DNA of 64,000 nt from positions 2,852,001 through 2,916,000 of the forward strand of contig NZ_LR882035.1 of assembly GCF_904528075.1 (NCBI RefSeq), in the 5' to 3' direction. Positions 1 through 9,257 of the stretch are shown in pieces. Within the stretch, counting starts at the first letter, position 1; each line of letters begins with the position of its first letter. The translations under genes and the position numbers were made by a program. The notes under the pieces are model-generated. The model ran no database searches and was not told the DNA's origin. It saw only the letters and a program-made list of their open reading frames with translations. Source of the stretch: Agreia sp. COWG. GTDB lineage: Bacteria; Actinomycetota; Actinomycetes; Actinomycetales; Microbacteriaceae.

Positions 1-170
1 GAGGGGCGGGCCCGTGCAGTGTCGTCACTCGTCATGGCGAAAGCCTACGGCGGCCTCGACTCGCTCGGGCGGTGTCGGCGCCACATCCGGGCGCTCCTTT
101 GTTGCCGAACCGTGCGAAAATGGGGAATCGACCCACATACCGGGTCGAGAACCAGGAGACCCCGATACTC

Positions 171-545
171 ATGGCAAACGCCGGATCCAAATGCCCTGTC
201 TGCTTACGCACCGTGGCGGTGGGCATCGTCTCGCAGACGCTGGTGCAGCACGAAGACAAGACCGGCTTCCGCTGCGCCGGATCGGGCACCAGCCCGGGCG
301 CCGGTCGGCCGGCGGCCGCGCCGCGCAAGACCGCAGCGACCAGCACCCCTCGCACCAGCACCAGTTCCGCCGCCAAGCGGACGAGCCCGGCCACCAAGGG
401 TGGCGTCACCGTGCGCCGCATCGAGGTCGACCCCGAGATCCTCGCACGCCGGCAAGAGAAGCAGGAGCGCATCCGCGAGGAGCGTGCGGCCGCTGCGCGC
501 GATCGTAACGACGCCAACATCTCGTACTTCGACGAGCTGCGCTAG
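171..545 (+). CDS. small zinc-ribbon-like hypothetical protein
   Basis: A 124-residue protein of unknown function. The ATG at 171 is chosen because an AGGAG sits at 154-158; an in-frame ATG at 72 would add 33 residues with no clear ribosome site. The N-terminus carries a CPVC motif at about residues 8-11 and a further Cys near residue 41, so one incomplete metal knuckle is possible. The middle is a Ser/Thr/Ala/Lys-rich low-complexity linker. The C-terminal third is strongly charged, rich in Arg, Glu and Gln and probably helical, and ends SYFDELR. It stands alone, followed by a lipoprotein gene on the same strand. Composition matches the neighbours. I do not recognise a family and assign no function. 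Confidence 0.65.
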   Translation: MANAGSKCPVCLRTVAVGIVSQTLVQHEDKTGFRCAGSGTSPGAGRPAAAPRKTAATSTPRTSTSSAAKRTSPATKGGVTVRRIEVDPEILARRQEKQERIREERAAAARDRNDANISYFDELR

Positions 546-610
546 GCGATTCCGGCCAGGGAACGACTCGCACCCCTCCCCCGTTCGGGGGTATGCGAGA
601 TACTGGGGAC

Positions 611-2035
611 ATGACGACGACCTCGAAAATCGGCCGCCCGCCCACCGCCACGACCCGGCGCATCCGACGCCTTTCGCGTCTCGCCTCTCTTGCCACGGCC
701 GTCGCGTTCGTGACGGCGGCCTGCACGGGGGCGACCCCCGAGTCGCCCGCCTCCGGGGAGCCCGCCGCTGTGGCGCTGCCGGCGACGCCGGTCGGTGAGA
801 GGGCGCAGTGGGTGGTCGACGTTCTCAACGGCGACGACGAGCTGGCGACGACCGACATCGAGGCAGCCATCTCGCCGGTGATGCTCGAGCAGGTGCCGGC
901 CGAGCAGATGCTCGCGGTCTTCAACCAGATGCGCGATGCCCGGCCATGGACGCCGACGGAGCTCACCGAGTCACCCTCCGGCCTCGTCGTGCAGCTGCAC
1001 AGCACCGACGCACCGCTGCAGATGCAGATCTCGGTGGATGAGCAGACGCTGATCAACGGTCTGCTGTTCGAGCAGCCGCCCGCAGATAGAACGCCGGCCG
1101 CCTCGTGGAACGAGCTCGAGAAGAACGTCGGCGCGCTCGACGCCGAGACGAGCATGACGGTGACGCCCCTCGACGCGGATGCGCCCGGCCAGCGGATCAT
1201 CGACGTCGCGGGCGAGCAGACGAAGCCGCTCGGTTCCGTCTTCAAGCTCTATGTTCTGGGGGCGGTCGCCGACGCCGTCGCGGCCGGCACACTGTCGTGG
1301 GACGACTCCGTGATCATCACTGACGACACCCGCAGCCTGCCCTCGGGCGAGTTGCAGGATCTGCCATCGGGCACCCTCGTGTCGGTGCGAGACGCGGCGC
1401 AGAAGATGATCGAGATCAGCGATAACACGGCCACCGACCTGCTCATCGGCCGGGTGGGGCGCGACGCCGTCGAGGCACAGCTCTCGACGATGGGCCACCA
1501 CGATGCCGCCGCGAACACCCCGCTGCTCACGACGCGGGAGTTTTTCCAGCTCGGCTGGGCGCCGGAGTTCGCCGAGGCCCGAACGACCTGGGCCTCGCGC
1601 TCGATCGACGAGCGACGAGAGGTGCTGCGGTCGATGCCGGCCGGCCGACTGAACCTGGCGTCGTTCGACCTGTCGAGCACGGCGTGGCAGAACAGGGTGG
1701 ACTGGTTCGCCGACGCGAGCGACCTCGTCGACGCGCATGTCGCGCTGCAACAGAAGGCCCAACGGGCGGGTGGCGAGCCCGTGCGCGAGATCCTCTCGGC
1801 AAACCCGGGGCTGCGCTTCGACACCGACGTCTGGAACTCCGTGTCGTTCAAGGGCGGCAGCGCTCCCGGCGTTCTCGCCGGAAGCTGGCTGCTCGAGCGC
1901 ACAGACGGGGCGCGCTTCGTGATCACCCTGCAGGCCACGTCCGAGGATCCGGCCGCGCTGGCAGACCCGGCGCTCATCTTCGGCAACGTCGAAGACGCGA
2001 CCGCGCTGCTCGTCGCCGTCGCGCCTACTCCGTGA
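611..2035 (+). CDS. serine hydrolase lipoprotein, class A beta-lactamase fold (LpqF-like)
   Basis: Exported lipoprotein with a penicillin-recognising serine hydrolase domain. A basic N-terminus and hydrophobic stretch end in a lipobox (VTAAC, Cys near residue 38), predicting membrane anchoring outside the cell. After a roughly 140-residue N-terminal domain come the catalytic signatures: SVFK (SxxK) near residue 208, SDN near 270, and a KGG-type box near 414 in place of KTG/KSG. The two-domain architecture resembles mycobacterial LpqF and related proteins rather than secreted resistance beta-lactamases. I see no ExxLN element, so true beta-lactam hydrolysis is doubtful; a cell-wall-related esterase or peptidase role is an inference. 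The start is uncertain: an in-frame ATG at 593 also exists and neither has a well-spaced ribosome site. The 3' end overlaps the convergent PhzF-like gene by 11 bp. Confidence 0.8.
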   Translation: MTTTSKIGRPPTATTRRIRRLSRLASLATAVAFVTAACTGATPESPASGEPAAVALPATPVGERAQWVVDVLNGDDELATTDIEAAISPVMLEQVPAEQMLAVFNQMRDARPWTPTELTESPSGLVVQLHSTDAPLQMQISVDEQTLINGLLFEQPPADRTPAASWNELEKNVGALDAETSMTVTPLDADAPGQRIIDVAGEQTKPLGSVFKLYVLGAVADAVAAGTLSWDDSVIITDDTRSLPSGELQDLPSGTLVSVRDAAQKMIEISDNTATDLLIGRVGRDAVEAQLSTMGHHDAAANTPLLTTREFFQLGWAPEFAEARTTWASRSIDERREVLRSMPAGRLNLASFDLSSTAWQNRVDWFADASDLVDAHVALQQKAQRAGGEPVREILSANPGLRFDTDVWNSVSFKGGSAPGVLAGSWLLERTDGARFVITLQATSEDPAALADPALIFGNVEDATALLVAVAPTP

Positions 2036-2975
2036 TCGCCACGGCGCCACCCGTGACCACGATGCCGCCCGCCTCGGGCACGTCTACACGCAGGATGCTC
2101 GGCCGACCCACGTGCGAGCCCTGCGTCACGGTGACGCGCGCCGGTGGCTCGATGAGGCCGAGCGCCCTGAGGTAGCCGCCGACCGACGCAGCCGCGGATC
2201 CGGTGGCCGGGTCTTCGGTGATGGCGCCGACGGGAAACAGATTGCGCGCATCGAAGCGCAGCGGGGCGACGCTGAACAGCGTGGTGACGGTGCCGGCCCA
2301 GCCCTGCTGGTTCATCAGGGCGCGCATCGCGCGCGGGTCGAAGGTGAAGCCGTCGAATTCGGCGCGGCCGGCAAAGACCACCACCGGATGCCAGTTGCCG
2401 GCGAACGAGAGACGCGGCGGATACGCCGGGTCGAGACTGGCGCGGGTGGCCCCCAGCAAGCCGAGAAGCTCGTCGAGCACGCCGTCTGGAATGTCGTCGA
2501 TGCGGGGCTCGACGCTGGTGAACGACGCGGTGATCGAGGCGGCCCCTGCGTCGACCGTGTCAGTGTCTGTCGATGTCGACGTCGCGATCACCACATCGCC
2601 GACGGCGGTCTCGAAGACGAACTCGCCCGTTCCGTGCCGCTCAGCGAGAACGACGGCGGTGGCGATCGTGGCGTGGCCGCAGAACGGCACCTCGGCGATG
2701 GGTGAGAAGTAGCGCAGCCGCAGGCGTCGGCCATCGAAGCCCGTGGCGGAGGCCGCCGTGACGGAGGCCGCCGTGACGGAGGCCGCCGTGACGGAGGCCG
2801 CCGTGGCGGAGACCGCCGCGACGAACGCCGTCTCGGCGAAGCCCACCTCTGCGGCGATCGCCTGCATCTCGGCGTCGCTCATGCTCGAGGCGTCGAGCAC
2901 GATGCCGGCCGGATTGCCCCCGTCCGGCTCGGAGGCGAACGCCGAGTAGCGAAGGGCAACAGTGTCGTCGGTCAT
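2025..2975 (-). CDS. PhzF family isomerase-like protein
   Basis: Predicted cytoplasmic protein of the PhzF/diaminopimelate-epimerase fold. Family marks seen: an early GNPAGIV segment, the AEVGFAETAFV block carrying the conserved catalytic-type Glu, FCGHATIA in the middle, and EDPATGSAAASVGGYL near the C-terminus. PhzF itself isomerises a phenazine precursor, but most bacterial paralogues have unknown substrates and no phenazine genes are nearby, so only the family is assigned. An Ala/Ser/Thr/Val-rich insertion (repeats of SVTAA) follows the AETAFV block and comes from a 15-bp in-frame tandem repeat; it should be a surface loop. The gene is convergent with the upstream lipoprotein and is 19 bp from the sbcC stop codon. 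Confidence 0.85.
   Translation of the reverse strand: MTDDTVALRYSAFASEPDGGNPAGIVLDASSMSDAEMQAIAAEVGFAETAFVAAVSATAASVTAASVTAASVTAASATGFDGRRLRLRYFSPIAEVPFCGHATIATAVVLAERHGTGEFVFETAVGDVVIATSTSTDTDTVDAGAASITASFTSVEPRIDDIPDGVLDELLGLLGATRASLDPAYPPRLSFAGNWHPVVVFAGRAEFDGFTFDPRAMRALMNQQGWAGTVTTLFSVAPLRFDARNLFPVGAITEDPATGSAAASVGGYLRALGLIEPPARVTVTQGSHVGRPSILRVDVPEAGGIVVTGGAVAITE
2744..2819. repeat. 15-bp in-frame minisatellite inside the PhzF-like gene
   Basis: About five copies of a 15-bp unit (plus-strand form ACGGAGGCCGCCGTG), the outer copies degenerate and the inner ones identical. The unit is a multiple of three, so copy-number change would lengthen or shorten an Ala/Ser/Thr/Val loop without shifting the frame. 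Confidence 0.9.
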
Positions 2976-2994
2976 GATCTCATCGTGCCAGCGG

Positions 2995-5900
2995 CTACGA
3001 GCGCTGGTCGATCTCAGACCAGCCCTGCGGCGTGACGTGGATGCGCAGCCGCGACGGGATCTGCTCTTTCATCGCTTCGACGTGGCTGATGAGGCCGATC
3101 GTTCGACCACCCGCGCGCAGCGAATCGAGGGTCGACATGGCGATGGCGAGCGTGTCTGCGTCGAGCGAGCCGAAGCCCTCGTCGATGAACAGCGTGTCGA
3201 GGGTGATGCCCCCGGCCTGGTTCGAGACCACCTCGGCGAGGCCGAGCGCCAGGGCGAGCGACGCCAGAAAGGTCTCACCACCCGACAGCGAGTGCGTGGC
3301 CCGTGCGCGCCCGGTGTGCTCGTCGAGAATGGCGATGCCGAGCCCAGACTGCGCCTTGCGGTACTGGATGGAATCGTCGTGCTCGAGGGTGTAGCGGCCG
3401 TTGGTCATGGTGGCCAGTCGCGCGTTCGCCGCCAGAATGATCTGCTCGAGCTGGGCCGCGAGCACGTACGACTCCAGTCGCATGCGCATGGTGTTCGGCT
3501 CGTTGCCCTCCACCGAGTTGGCGAGCGATCGCAGGGTCTCGAACTCGAGCCGCAGGGCCTCGGATGCCTGCAGCCGGGCCAGCGCATCCGTCACCAGGGT
3601 GCGCACCCGCATCACCCGCTCGTCGAGAGCGCTCGCCGCTATCCTCGCCGCGTCGCGCGCCTCGCGCGCGGCCGTTCGCGATGCGATTGCGTCGTCGAGA
3701 TCGACGAGCATCGCCGGGAGCGACTGCAGCTCGCTCTCGGCCAGGGTGGCTCGAGCGGTTCCCGCGGCCAGATCGTGGGCGCTGATGGCCGAGACGAGGG
3801 CGGCTCGCTGCGCCGGGGTCATGCGTGCGGCGATGGCCTGGTCGGCGTCGGCGAAGCCCTGCTCTGCCAGGTGTTCTCGAAGGGTGGCATCGGCCTGGGC
3901 GAGCGCCCTCTTCTTCTCAGCCACGACGGTGAGGGCCTCGGCATAGGCGCGCGTCGTCTCGAGAACGAGCTGGAGCCGCTCGACGCGGGCCGCCACGGTG
4001 GAGAAGCCGCCGCGATGTTCGGCCAGCCGCTCGGTGATCGCGGCGCTCTCGGCACGCGCCGCAGCGAGCGCTGTTCGGATTGTTTCGCCCGCGGTGCCGA
4101 GGCTCGCCAGCTCGGCCGAGGTCGCATCGATGGCCGCCCGCAGCCCGCTCGAGCGCGTCGCGAGACTCTGCGCGTCGGCCTCGGCCCGTGCGGCGTCGGC
4201 TTCGACCGCCCGCGCGGCGTCGAGTTCGGCATCGATGTCGGTCACGGTGAGACCGCCGGCAGACGCCTCGGCCGCGGCACGAGCGGCGGATGCGCGCTGC
4301 ACCACGAGCCCGGCCTCCGCCAGCGCGTCTGCAGCGCGCCTCTGCTCGAGACGAGCCTCCTCGAGGTCGGCATCGGAGACCGGCTCGCCGAGCTCGGCCG
4401 ACCACGACGTGGGGGCGGGATGCGACGTCGACCCGCAGACCATGCACGGAGTGCCGTCGACCAGCGTGGAGGCCAGCTCGGAGGCGTGGCCGTCGAGCCG
4501 ACGGGTGAGAATGGCGTCGTAGCGCTCGAGGGCCTCCATACCGGCGGCGACGCGGGTCTTCTCTGCGGCATGGGCGACATCGAGCTGTTCGCTGAGGGTG
4601 TCGACGAGAAGCGCCGCTCTGCGCTGCTCTCCCAGGCGCGCGAGCCGCTCGGCGGCCGCAGGCCGAGCGGCGGCCGCCACGAGTGCCGCGTCTCGCAGTT
4701 CGGCGACCTCGTCGAGTTCTGCCGGCAACGACTGTGCGCGGGCGAGCGCGGCGGCGAGTTCTCTCTCGTGCTGCTGTAGCGCCTTGTCATGCGCGCCGAT
4801 CTCTTTCTGCACCGCGGGCAGCCGCGCCTCATCGGCCAGTGCGGACTCCAGGGCGCCGAGCCTGCGGGTGACGTCGTCGGCCTGGGCGGCGAGCCGTGCC
4901 GGCGAGGAGGCAGGTGCGCCCTGTGCGACGTCGGCCTCGGCCTCATCAGCACCAGCACCAGCACCAGCACCAGCACCAGCACCAGCCTCTGCCTCTGCCT
5001 CTGCCTCATCTGCCGGTCGGAGCTCGACGTAGTCTGAGCGCGCATCGTCTTCGTGGCCCGCAGCCGTCTCGAACTGCTGGCGCGCTCCCGCGACCGCCGC
5101 GACGTGCGCCCACACGATCTCGGCGCGGCCCGCCGCCTCGACCCGCGAACGGCTGTCGTCGATGTCATCGTCGCTGCGCTCGAGCTCGACCAGGCGGGCA
5201 GACGCCTCGTCTCGTCTCGTCTGCAGCCGCCGTGTGTTCTCGAGCTCGCGCAGGGCCGCGTCGGCACGATCGAACGCCTCGTCGGCCCCGATCACCCGCC
5301 GCGTGGCCGCCTCGACGTCGCTCTCGACCGCCTCGAGCGCCGCGGCGAACCAGGCCTCGTCGGGAGCCTCCGGCACGACGGAGGTCCGCGGCTCAGATTG
5401 CGCAGCAGTCTGCGCGTCTCTCTCTGAGCCTGCGTCGGACCCCTCGGATCGCGCCAGCGCGGCCGCCGCCACGTGTGCATCGACGATCGATGCGACCTCG
5501 TGCGCCACCCGGCCGAGGGCGTCGCGCGCGCCGGCCTGCCGAGCCTCGAGCGTCTTTCGCCGTTCGACGAGCGCCCTCTCGATATCGGCGAACCGTCGGG
5601 TGCCGAACAGGCTCTGCAGAACGGCCTGACGCTCGTCGTTCTTGGCGTGCAGAAACTTCTGAAAACGGTTCTGCGCAAGCAGGATCACCTGCAGGAACTG
5701 GTCTTTGCTGAGCCCGAGGATGCCGTCGAGCTCTGCCGCGACATCGCGTGGAATGGCGGCGAGGCCGTGCCACTCGCCCTCGTCGTCGCCTCCCGCGCCC
5801 CCCGCGCCCACCCGCACGAAGAGCTCCGCGGTCGTGGGTCTCTTGGTGGTGCCCTCGCCCCGCCTCTTGGGCTGCTCGTATTCGGGCGAGCGCTTCACCC

Positions 5901-6171
5901 GATAGCTCTTGCCGCCCGCCCCGAACCACAGCTCGACATAGGTGGGGTCTGCCGGTTCGCAGTAGTCGCTGCGCAGCTGCTGCTGCGTGCCGTCGTAGCG
6001 TGGCACTCCCGCGTAGAGCGCAAAGCAGATCGCGTCGAGGATGCTGGACTTGCCCGCCCCCGTGTTGCCCGTGATCAAAAAGATGCCGTCATCGTCGAAG
6101 GCGTCGAAGTCGATGGTCTGGGCGGTCTTGTACGGGCCGAAGCCCGCAATGGTGAGTCGGTTGATTCTCAT
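2995..6171 (-). CDS. sbcC: nuclease SbcCD subunit C (SMC-like ATPase)
   Basis: Large ATPase subunit of the SbcCD (Mre11-Rad50-like) nuclease, which opens hairpins and processes DNA ends. The N-terminus has a Walker A motif GNTGAGKS at about residues 35-42. A long coiled-coil region rich in Glu, Ala, Arg and Leu is interrupted near residue 577 by CMVCG, the CxxC zinc-hook. The C-terminal ATPase half has the signature LSGGE near residue 960 and Walker B LFIDEGFGSLD near 990. At 1058 residues the length is usual for the family. A Gly-Ala and Glu-Ala dipeptide-repeat linker near residues 390-415 comes from hexanucleotide repeats. Translation is coupled to sbcD by a 4-bp overlap. Confidence 0.96.
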   Translation of the reverse strand: MRINRLTIAGFGPYKTAQTIDFDAFDDDGIFLITGNTGAGKSSILDAICFALYAGVPRYDGTQQQLRSDYCEPADPTYVELWFGAGGKSYRVKRSPEYEQPKRRGEGTTKRPTTAELFVRVGAGGAGGDDEGEWHGLAAIPRDVAAELDGILGLSKDQFLQVILLAQNRFQKFLHAKNDERQAVLQSLFGTRRFADIERALVERRKTLEARQAGARDALGRVAHEVASIVDAHVAAAALARSEGSDAGSERDAQTAAQSEPRTSVVPEAPDEAWFAAALEAVESDVEAATRRVIGADEAFDRADAALRELENTRRLQTRRDEASARLVELERSDDDIDDSRSRVEAAGRAEIVWAHVAAVAGARQQFETAAGHEDDARSDYVELRPADEAEAEAEAGAGAGAGAGAGADEAEADVAQGAPASSPARLAAQADDVTRRLGALESALADEARLPAVQKEIGAHDKALQQHERELAAALARAQSLPAELDEVAELRDAALVAAAARPAAAERLARLGEQRRAALLVDTLSEQLDVAHAAEKTRVAAGMEALERYDAILTRRLDGHASELASTLVDGTPCMVCGSTSHPAPTSWSAELGEPVSDADLEEARLEQRRAADALAEAGLVVQRASAARAAAEASAGGLTVTDIDAELDAARAVEADAARAEADAQSLATRSSGLRAAIDATSAELASLGTAGETIRTALAAARAESAAITERLAEHRGGFSTVAARVERLQLVLETTRAYAEALTVVAEKKRALAQADATLREHLAEQGFADADQAIAARMTPAQRAALVSAISAHDLAAGTARATLAESELQSLPAMLVDLDDAIASRTAAREARDAARIAASALDERVMRVRTLVTDALARLQASEALRLEFETLRSLANSVEGNEPNTMRMRLESYVLAAQLEQIILAANARLATMTNGRYTLEHDDSIQYRKAQSGLGIAILDEHTGRARATHSLSGGETFLASLALALGLAEVVSNQAGGITLDTLFIDEGFGSLDADTLAIAMSTLDSLRAGGRTIGLISHVEAMKEQIPSRLRIHVTPQGWSEIDQRS
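4947..5008. repeat. hexanucleotide repeats within sbcC
   Basis: A run of about 6.7 perfect CAGCAC units (4947-4986) is followed by about three CTCTGC-type units up to about 5008. On the coding (minus) strand they encode alternating Gly-Ala and Glu-Ala residues in the coiled-coil region. Six-base units keep the frame whatever the copy number. Confidence 0.92.
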
Positions 6172-7352
6172 GCTTGACGCTCCGAGGCGGCCTGCTCTGA
6201 AACGACCTCGGCGATGAGCTCGCTCTCGCGCTCGCTGGGCCCCACCCCGTTGCGAACGAACTCGAGAAAGCTGCCGACGACCTCGCTGTCAGAGCGGGAG
6301 TGCAGTCGCTGCGCATAGCTCGCCTCGCCCCGATCGGCCACGACGCTGGGCTCGTGCGTGAGCGCAACCGCATGCGCAAACCGTGTCTGCAGGCGGCGCA
6401 TGCCGTCGATGGGGCGCACCCTGTCGGTGAGCACCGCCGAGACGAAGTTCTGCTCGACGGCATCGTGGGCGGGGTCGGCGAGCAGCCCGGCCAGCTCACC
6501 CCGCAGAACCGTGAGCGCCCGCGGCACGGGCAGGTCGACCCACTGCACCTCGCCGAGCCCGCCGGCATCGAGCTCGACGAGCCAGGCCCCGCGCGGCTTC
6601 GACGCCTCGCCGAACGAGTAGTGCAGCGGGGCCCCCGAATACCGGATGCCGTCGGCGAGCGTCGATCGGCCGTGGATGTGCCCGAGCGCCACGTAGTCGG
6701 GCCCCTCGAACACGCTCGCCGGCACGAGGTCGAGGCCGCCGGCCGTGATGTCACGCTCGACGTCGGTGGCCTCGGTCTCGTCGAGAGCGGCGGCGCCGGC
6801 ACCCACATTCACCACGAACGCGTGCGACAGCACCACGGTGCGCGCCCCGTCTCGGCGGGCGATGTCGTCGCGGATGCGCTGCATCGCGTAGCCCAGCACC
6901 TGCGCGTGCCGCCGCATCTCGACGCCGTCGAAGAGGTGCCGCACCAGCGCGGGCTCGAGGTAGGGGATGCCGTAGAACAGCACGGGGCCGTACTCGTCGT
7001 CGATGACCACCGGCACATCGAGCTGCTCGGGCCGGGTGATCACGTGGATGCCGGACAACCCGGCCCACTCGCTCTGGAAACCCAGGCGCGTGGCCGAGTC
7101 GTGGTTTCCGCTGGTCATGACCACCTGCGCGCCCGCCTGCCGGATGCCCCGGATCGCCTCGGTCAGTACGTCGTAGGCCTCGCGGGCCGGCGTCGCTGAG
7201 TCGAAGATGTCGCCGGAGACCACCACCACGTCGATCGAGCGCTCTCGAACGACGTCGGCGAGCGCGCCGAGCACGACGCTCACATTGGCCAGCGTCGAGT
7301 GACCGTGGAACGTTCGCCCGATGTGCCAGTCGGAGCTGTGCAGGATGCGCAT
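6168..7352 (-). CDS. sbcD: nuclease SbcCD subunit D (metallophosphoesterase)
   Basis: Mre11-like nuclease subunit. The start at 7352 puts the metallophosphoesterase motif SDWHIGR at residues 6-12, the normal position; a longer reading frame begins at 7400 but adds residues the family does not have. Further metal-binding motifs follow in order: SGDIFDS, TSGNHDSATR, SHAFV and ALGHIHG. The protein is 394 residues, typical for SbcD. Its stop overlaps the sbcC start by 4 bp (ATGA), so the two are co-translated as one nuclease complex. The neighbour upstream is divergent, so a promoter should lie between about 7353 and 7435. Confidence 0.95.
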   Translation of the reverse strand: MRILHSSDWHIGRTFHGHSTLANVSVVLGALADVVRERSIDVVVVSGDIFDSATPAREAYDVLTEAIRGIRQAGAQVVMTSGNHDSATRLGFQSEWAGLSGIHVITRPEQLDVPVVIDDEYGPVLFYGIPYLEPALVRHLFDGVEMRRHAQVLGYAMQRIRDDIARRDGARTVVLSHAFVVNVGAGAAALDETEATDVERDITAGGLDLVPASVFEGPDYVALGHIHGRSTLADGIRYSGAPLHYSFGEASKPRGAWLVELDAGGLGEVQWVDLPVPRALTVLRGELAGLLADPAHDAVEQNFVSAVLTDRVRPIDGMRRLQTRFAHAVALTHEPSVVADRGEASYAQRLHSRSDSEVVGSFLEFVRNGVGPSERESELIAEVVSEQAASERQA

Positions 7353-7435
7353 GCCCCCAACGCTATAGCGAGGCGCCGACATCGCCCGCCGTCCACCCAT
7401 TGCGGAGGCGACGACGGTCGGCTGAGGATGTGACC

Positions 7436-7774
7436 ATGCGCATCACCACCGCCATCGTCGCCCACGTCATCCCCGAGCGCGCGTCACTCAGGCTCACGAT
7501 CGGCGACAGGGTGACCGTGGGCGAGTCTCACCCCGATCGACCGACGTTCACCTTCGTGACCGCCGAGAACGGGAGCGGGTGGGTGCCGGTTCGCTATCTC
7601 TCGTCTACGCGCCCAGTGGCCCAGGTCAACACGCCGTACGACACGGCTGAGCTCTCGACCGTCGTGGGAGACGTGATCGAGATCGTGCGCGAAGACAGGG
7701 CGACCGGATGGCTGTGGTGCCGTTCCCTCGACGGCCGCCAGGGCTGGATCCCCGCCTCGGTCGTCGAGGACTGA
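7436..7774 (+). CDS. tandem SH3-like domain protein
   Basis: A 112-residue cytoplasmic protein with two consecutive SH3-like half-repeats: GSGWVPVRYL in the first and RQGWIPASVVED at the C-terminus, each preceded by a beta-rich segment with a conserved Gly-Asp turn (TIGDRVTVGE and VVGDVIEIVRE). The ATG at 7436 has a GAGG about 8 bases upstream; an in-frame TTG at 7400 is less likely. Bacterial SH3-like domains bind peptides or cell-wall material, but no signal peptide is visible and the ligand is unknown. It is divergent from sbcD and convergent with the FAD monooxygenase. Confidence 0.75.
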   Translation: MRITTAIVAHVIPERASLRLTIGDRVTVGESHPDRPTFTFVTAENGSGWVPVRYLSSTRPVAQVNTPYDTAELSTVVGDVIEIVREDRATGWLWCRSLDGRQGWIPASVVED

Positions 7775-7830
7775 TGCCCATCCGGCGGCGCCGCCCGCTC
7801 GAGGCCGGATCCGAGCACAGGCGGCCGCCT

Positions 7831-9072
7831 CTATCGCGCTGAGAGATTGTCAGCGAGAGCGCCACGGTGCCTGGTGGAGGCGATCGTGAAGTCGTACATC
7901 CACGCCGCCGGGCTCGTTCCCGTTCTGAAAGCTCGGCGATCTGCCACGGGGAGGATGACGTGATCCCGCACGAATGAGCCGAATGGCCCCAGCAGCTTGG
8001 CTCTGTCGAGCGCGACACCCTGATGAGCTATTTTTGTGACGCGCCGAGTGCGGCGCCGGGCAAGCTCAGGAACGACGTCGCGCGGCGAGCCGCCGGTGCG
8101 AATGATGTCGCCGAGGATCACGGCATCTTCGAGCGCGAGAGAGGCTCCCTGCCCCGACGTGGGCGGAGAGGCGTGGGCCGCGTCACCGATCAGAGCCACG
8201 GAGCCCGCGCCCCACCACACGGAGTTGCGTCGACCCGCAGAGGCCCAAACATCGAGCTGTGGGGTTCCTTCAACGAGATGCCGGATCGGCAGAACGTCTC
8301 GCGCGGCAAGAGTCACGAGAGATTTCGACCATTCGGCCGACGACATGCCGGCCGCCGAGGATGCGCCGCCGGGCAACGCGGACAATCGAGGATTGGCGAA
8401 CCACCAGGTTGTGCCGTCGCCCATTCCTACGGAGCCGACGAAACAGTCTCGGCCGAAGCGAAAGTGCAGAGAGCCAGCGGGGGTGTCGAAGTGCGGCGGT
8501 ATCGCCCCCGCGGCGGCGAAGCCGCCGACGCCGACCAAATCCGGTACCGCGCGTGTCGGCTGAGCCTTTTCGTGCTTGAGAGACGCCCGAACCGCGGAGC
8601 CGATCCCGTCTGCGCCGACGACCAGTTCGGCGGTGTAGCTGGCGCCCGAGCGAGTGTCGACCCGCACCAGGGGGCCGATCTGCTCGGTGGACGCAACCTG
8701 TGCCCCGCGGATCACCTCTATGCCGATGCGCTCGACCTCCTCGCGGAGGACTCGGTAGAGGTCGGATCGGCGAACCGATCGCCCCGCAGGTCCGTGACCT
8801 GCACGCTGGCCGAGTGGGGTATCCGCCGTGGTGCTGCCGTCTGGAGCGAACGTCTCGAGACGAGTGGTCGGAATCCCTATGCCGTCCGCGACTGCCCTGA
8901 GCCCTATGGCGTCGAGCGCCATCATGCCGTTGCTGGCGATCTGCAACCACGCGCCCACATCGTCGGCCGTGCGATCGTATCGTTCCAAGACGCACGTCTT
9001 CTGACCCGCTTGGTGCAGGGCAACGGCAGCGGCGAGGCCCGCGATTCCTCCCCCGACGATCAGCGTGCGCAT
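7831..9072 (-). CDS. FAD-dependent monooxygenase (PHBH fold)
   Basis: Flavoprotein monooxygenase, 413 residues. The Rossmann FAD motif GGGIAGLAAAVAL starts at residue 6 when the ATG at 9072 is used. The middle has the DG-type motif VVGADGIGSAVR and the C-terminal half the second FAD motif LIGDAAHASPPTSGQGAS, both typical of p-hydroxybenzoate-hydroxylase-type enzymes such as zeaxanthin epoxidase, salicylate hydroxylase and TetX relatives. These use NAD(P)H and O2 to hydroxylate small molecules; the substrate cannot be read from sequence. It is transcribed alone. A near-perfect 18-bp palindrome lies about 140 bp upstream, suggesting control by a dimeric repressor not encoded next to it. Confidence 0.88.
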   Translation of the reverse strand: MRTLIVGGGIAGLAAAVALHQAGQKTCVLERYDRTADDVGAWLQIASNGMMALDAIGLRAVADGIGIPTTRLETFAPDGSTTADTPLGQRAGHGPAGRSVRRSDLYRVLREEVERIGIEVIRGAQVASTEQIGPLVRVDTRSGASYTAELVVGADGIGSAVRASLKHEKAQPTRAVPDLVGVGGFAAAGAIPPHFDTPAGSLHFRFGRDCFVGSVGMGDGTTWWFANPRLSALPGGASSAAGMSSAEWSKSLVTLAARDVLPIRHLVEGTPQLDVWASAGRRNSVWWGAGSVALIGDAAHASPPTSGQGASLALEDAVILGDIIRTGGSPRDVVPELARRRTRRVTKIAHQGVALDRAKLLGPFGSFVRDHVILPVADRRAFRTGTSPAAWMYDFTIASTRHRGALADNLSAR

Positions 9073-9212
9073 GTGTTCGACCCAGCTGCCTCGACGACCA
9101 GCTGCTCCCGATCGCGAGCGAGGCGCATTCCGCGATCGACGGAGACACCAGCTTCGATCCAAATCCACTTCCGCACGCAGAACCGTCCCCTCGCACGAAT
9201 CCCATCGGGATT

Positions 9213-9230
9213 GTTAGACGATCGTATAAC
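9213..9230. promoter_or_regulatory. 18-bp near-palindrome upstream of FAD monooxygenase
   Basis: GTTAGACGATCGTATAAC is an inverted repeat centred on GATC with only one mismatched base pair of nine. It sits in the 255-bp gap between the monooxygenase and alanine dehydrogenase genes, oriented to control the monooxygenase. It looks like an operator for a dimeric helix-turn-helix repressor. The regulator is unknown. Confidence 0.55.
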
Positions 9231-9257
9231 ACGATGCGTCGCTTCGACGCCTGCCCA

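Noticed and set aside
2962..4779. 605-residue open frame on the plus strand opposite sbcC
   Set aside because: It is antisense to the well-supported SbcC frame, composed of low-complexity Arg/Gly/Ala, with no family motif; long shadow frames are expected at this GC content.
4947..5008. CAGCAC repeats as a CRISPR-like array
   Set aside because: Units are 6 bp with no spacers, and they are coding.
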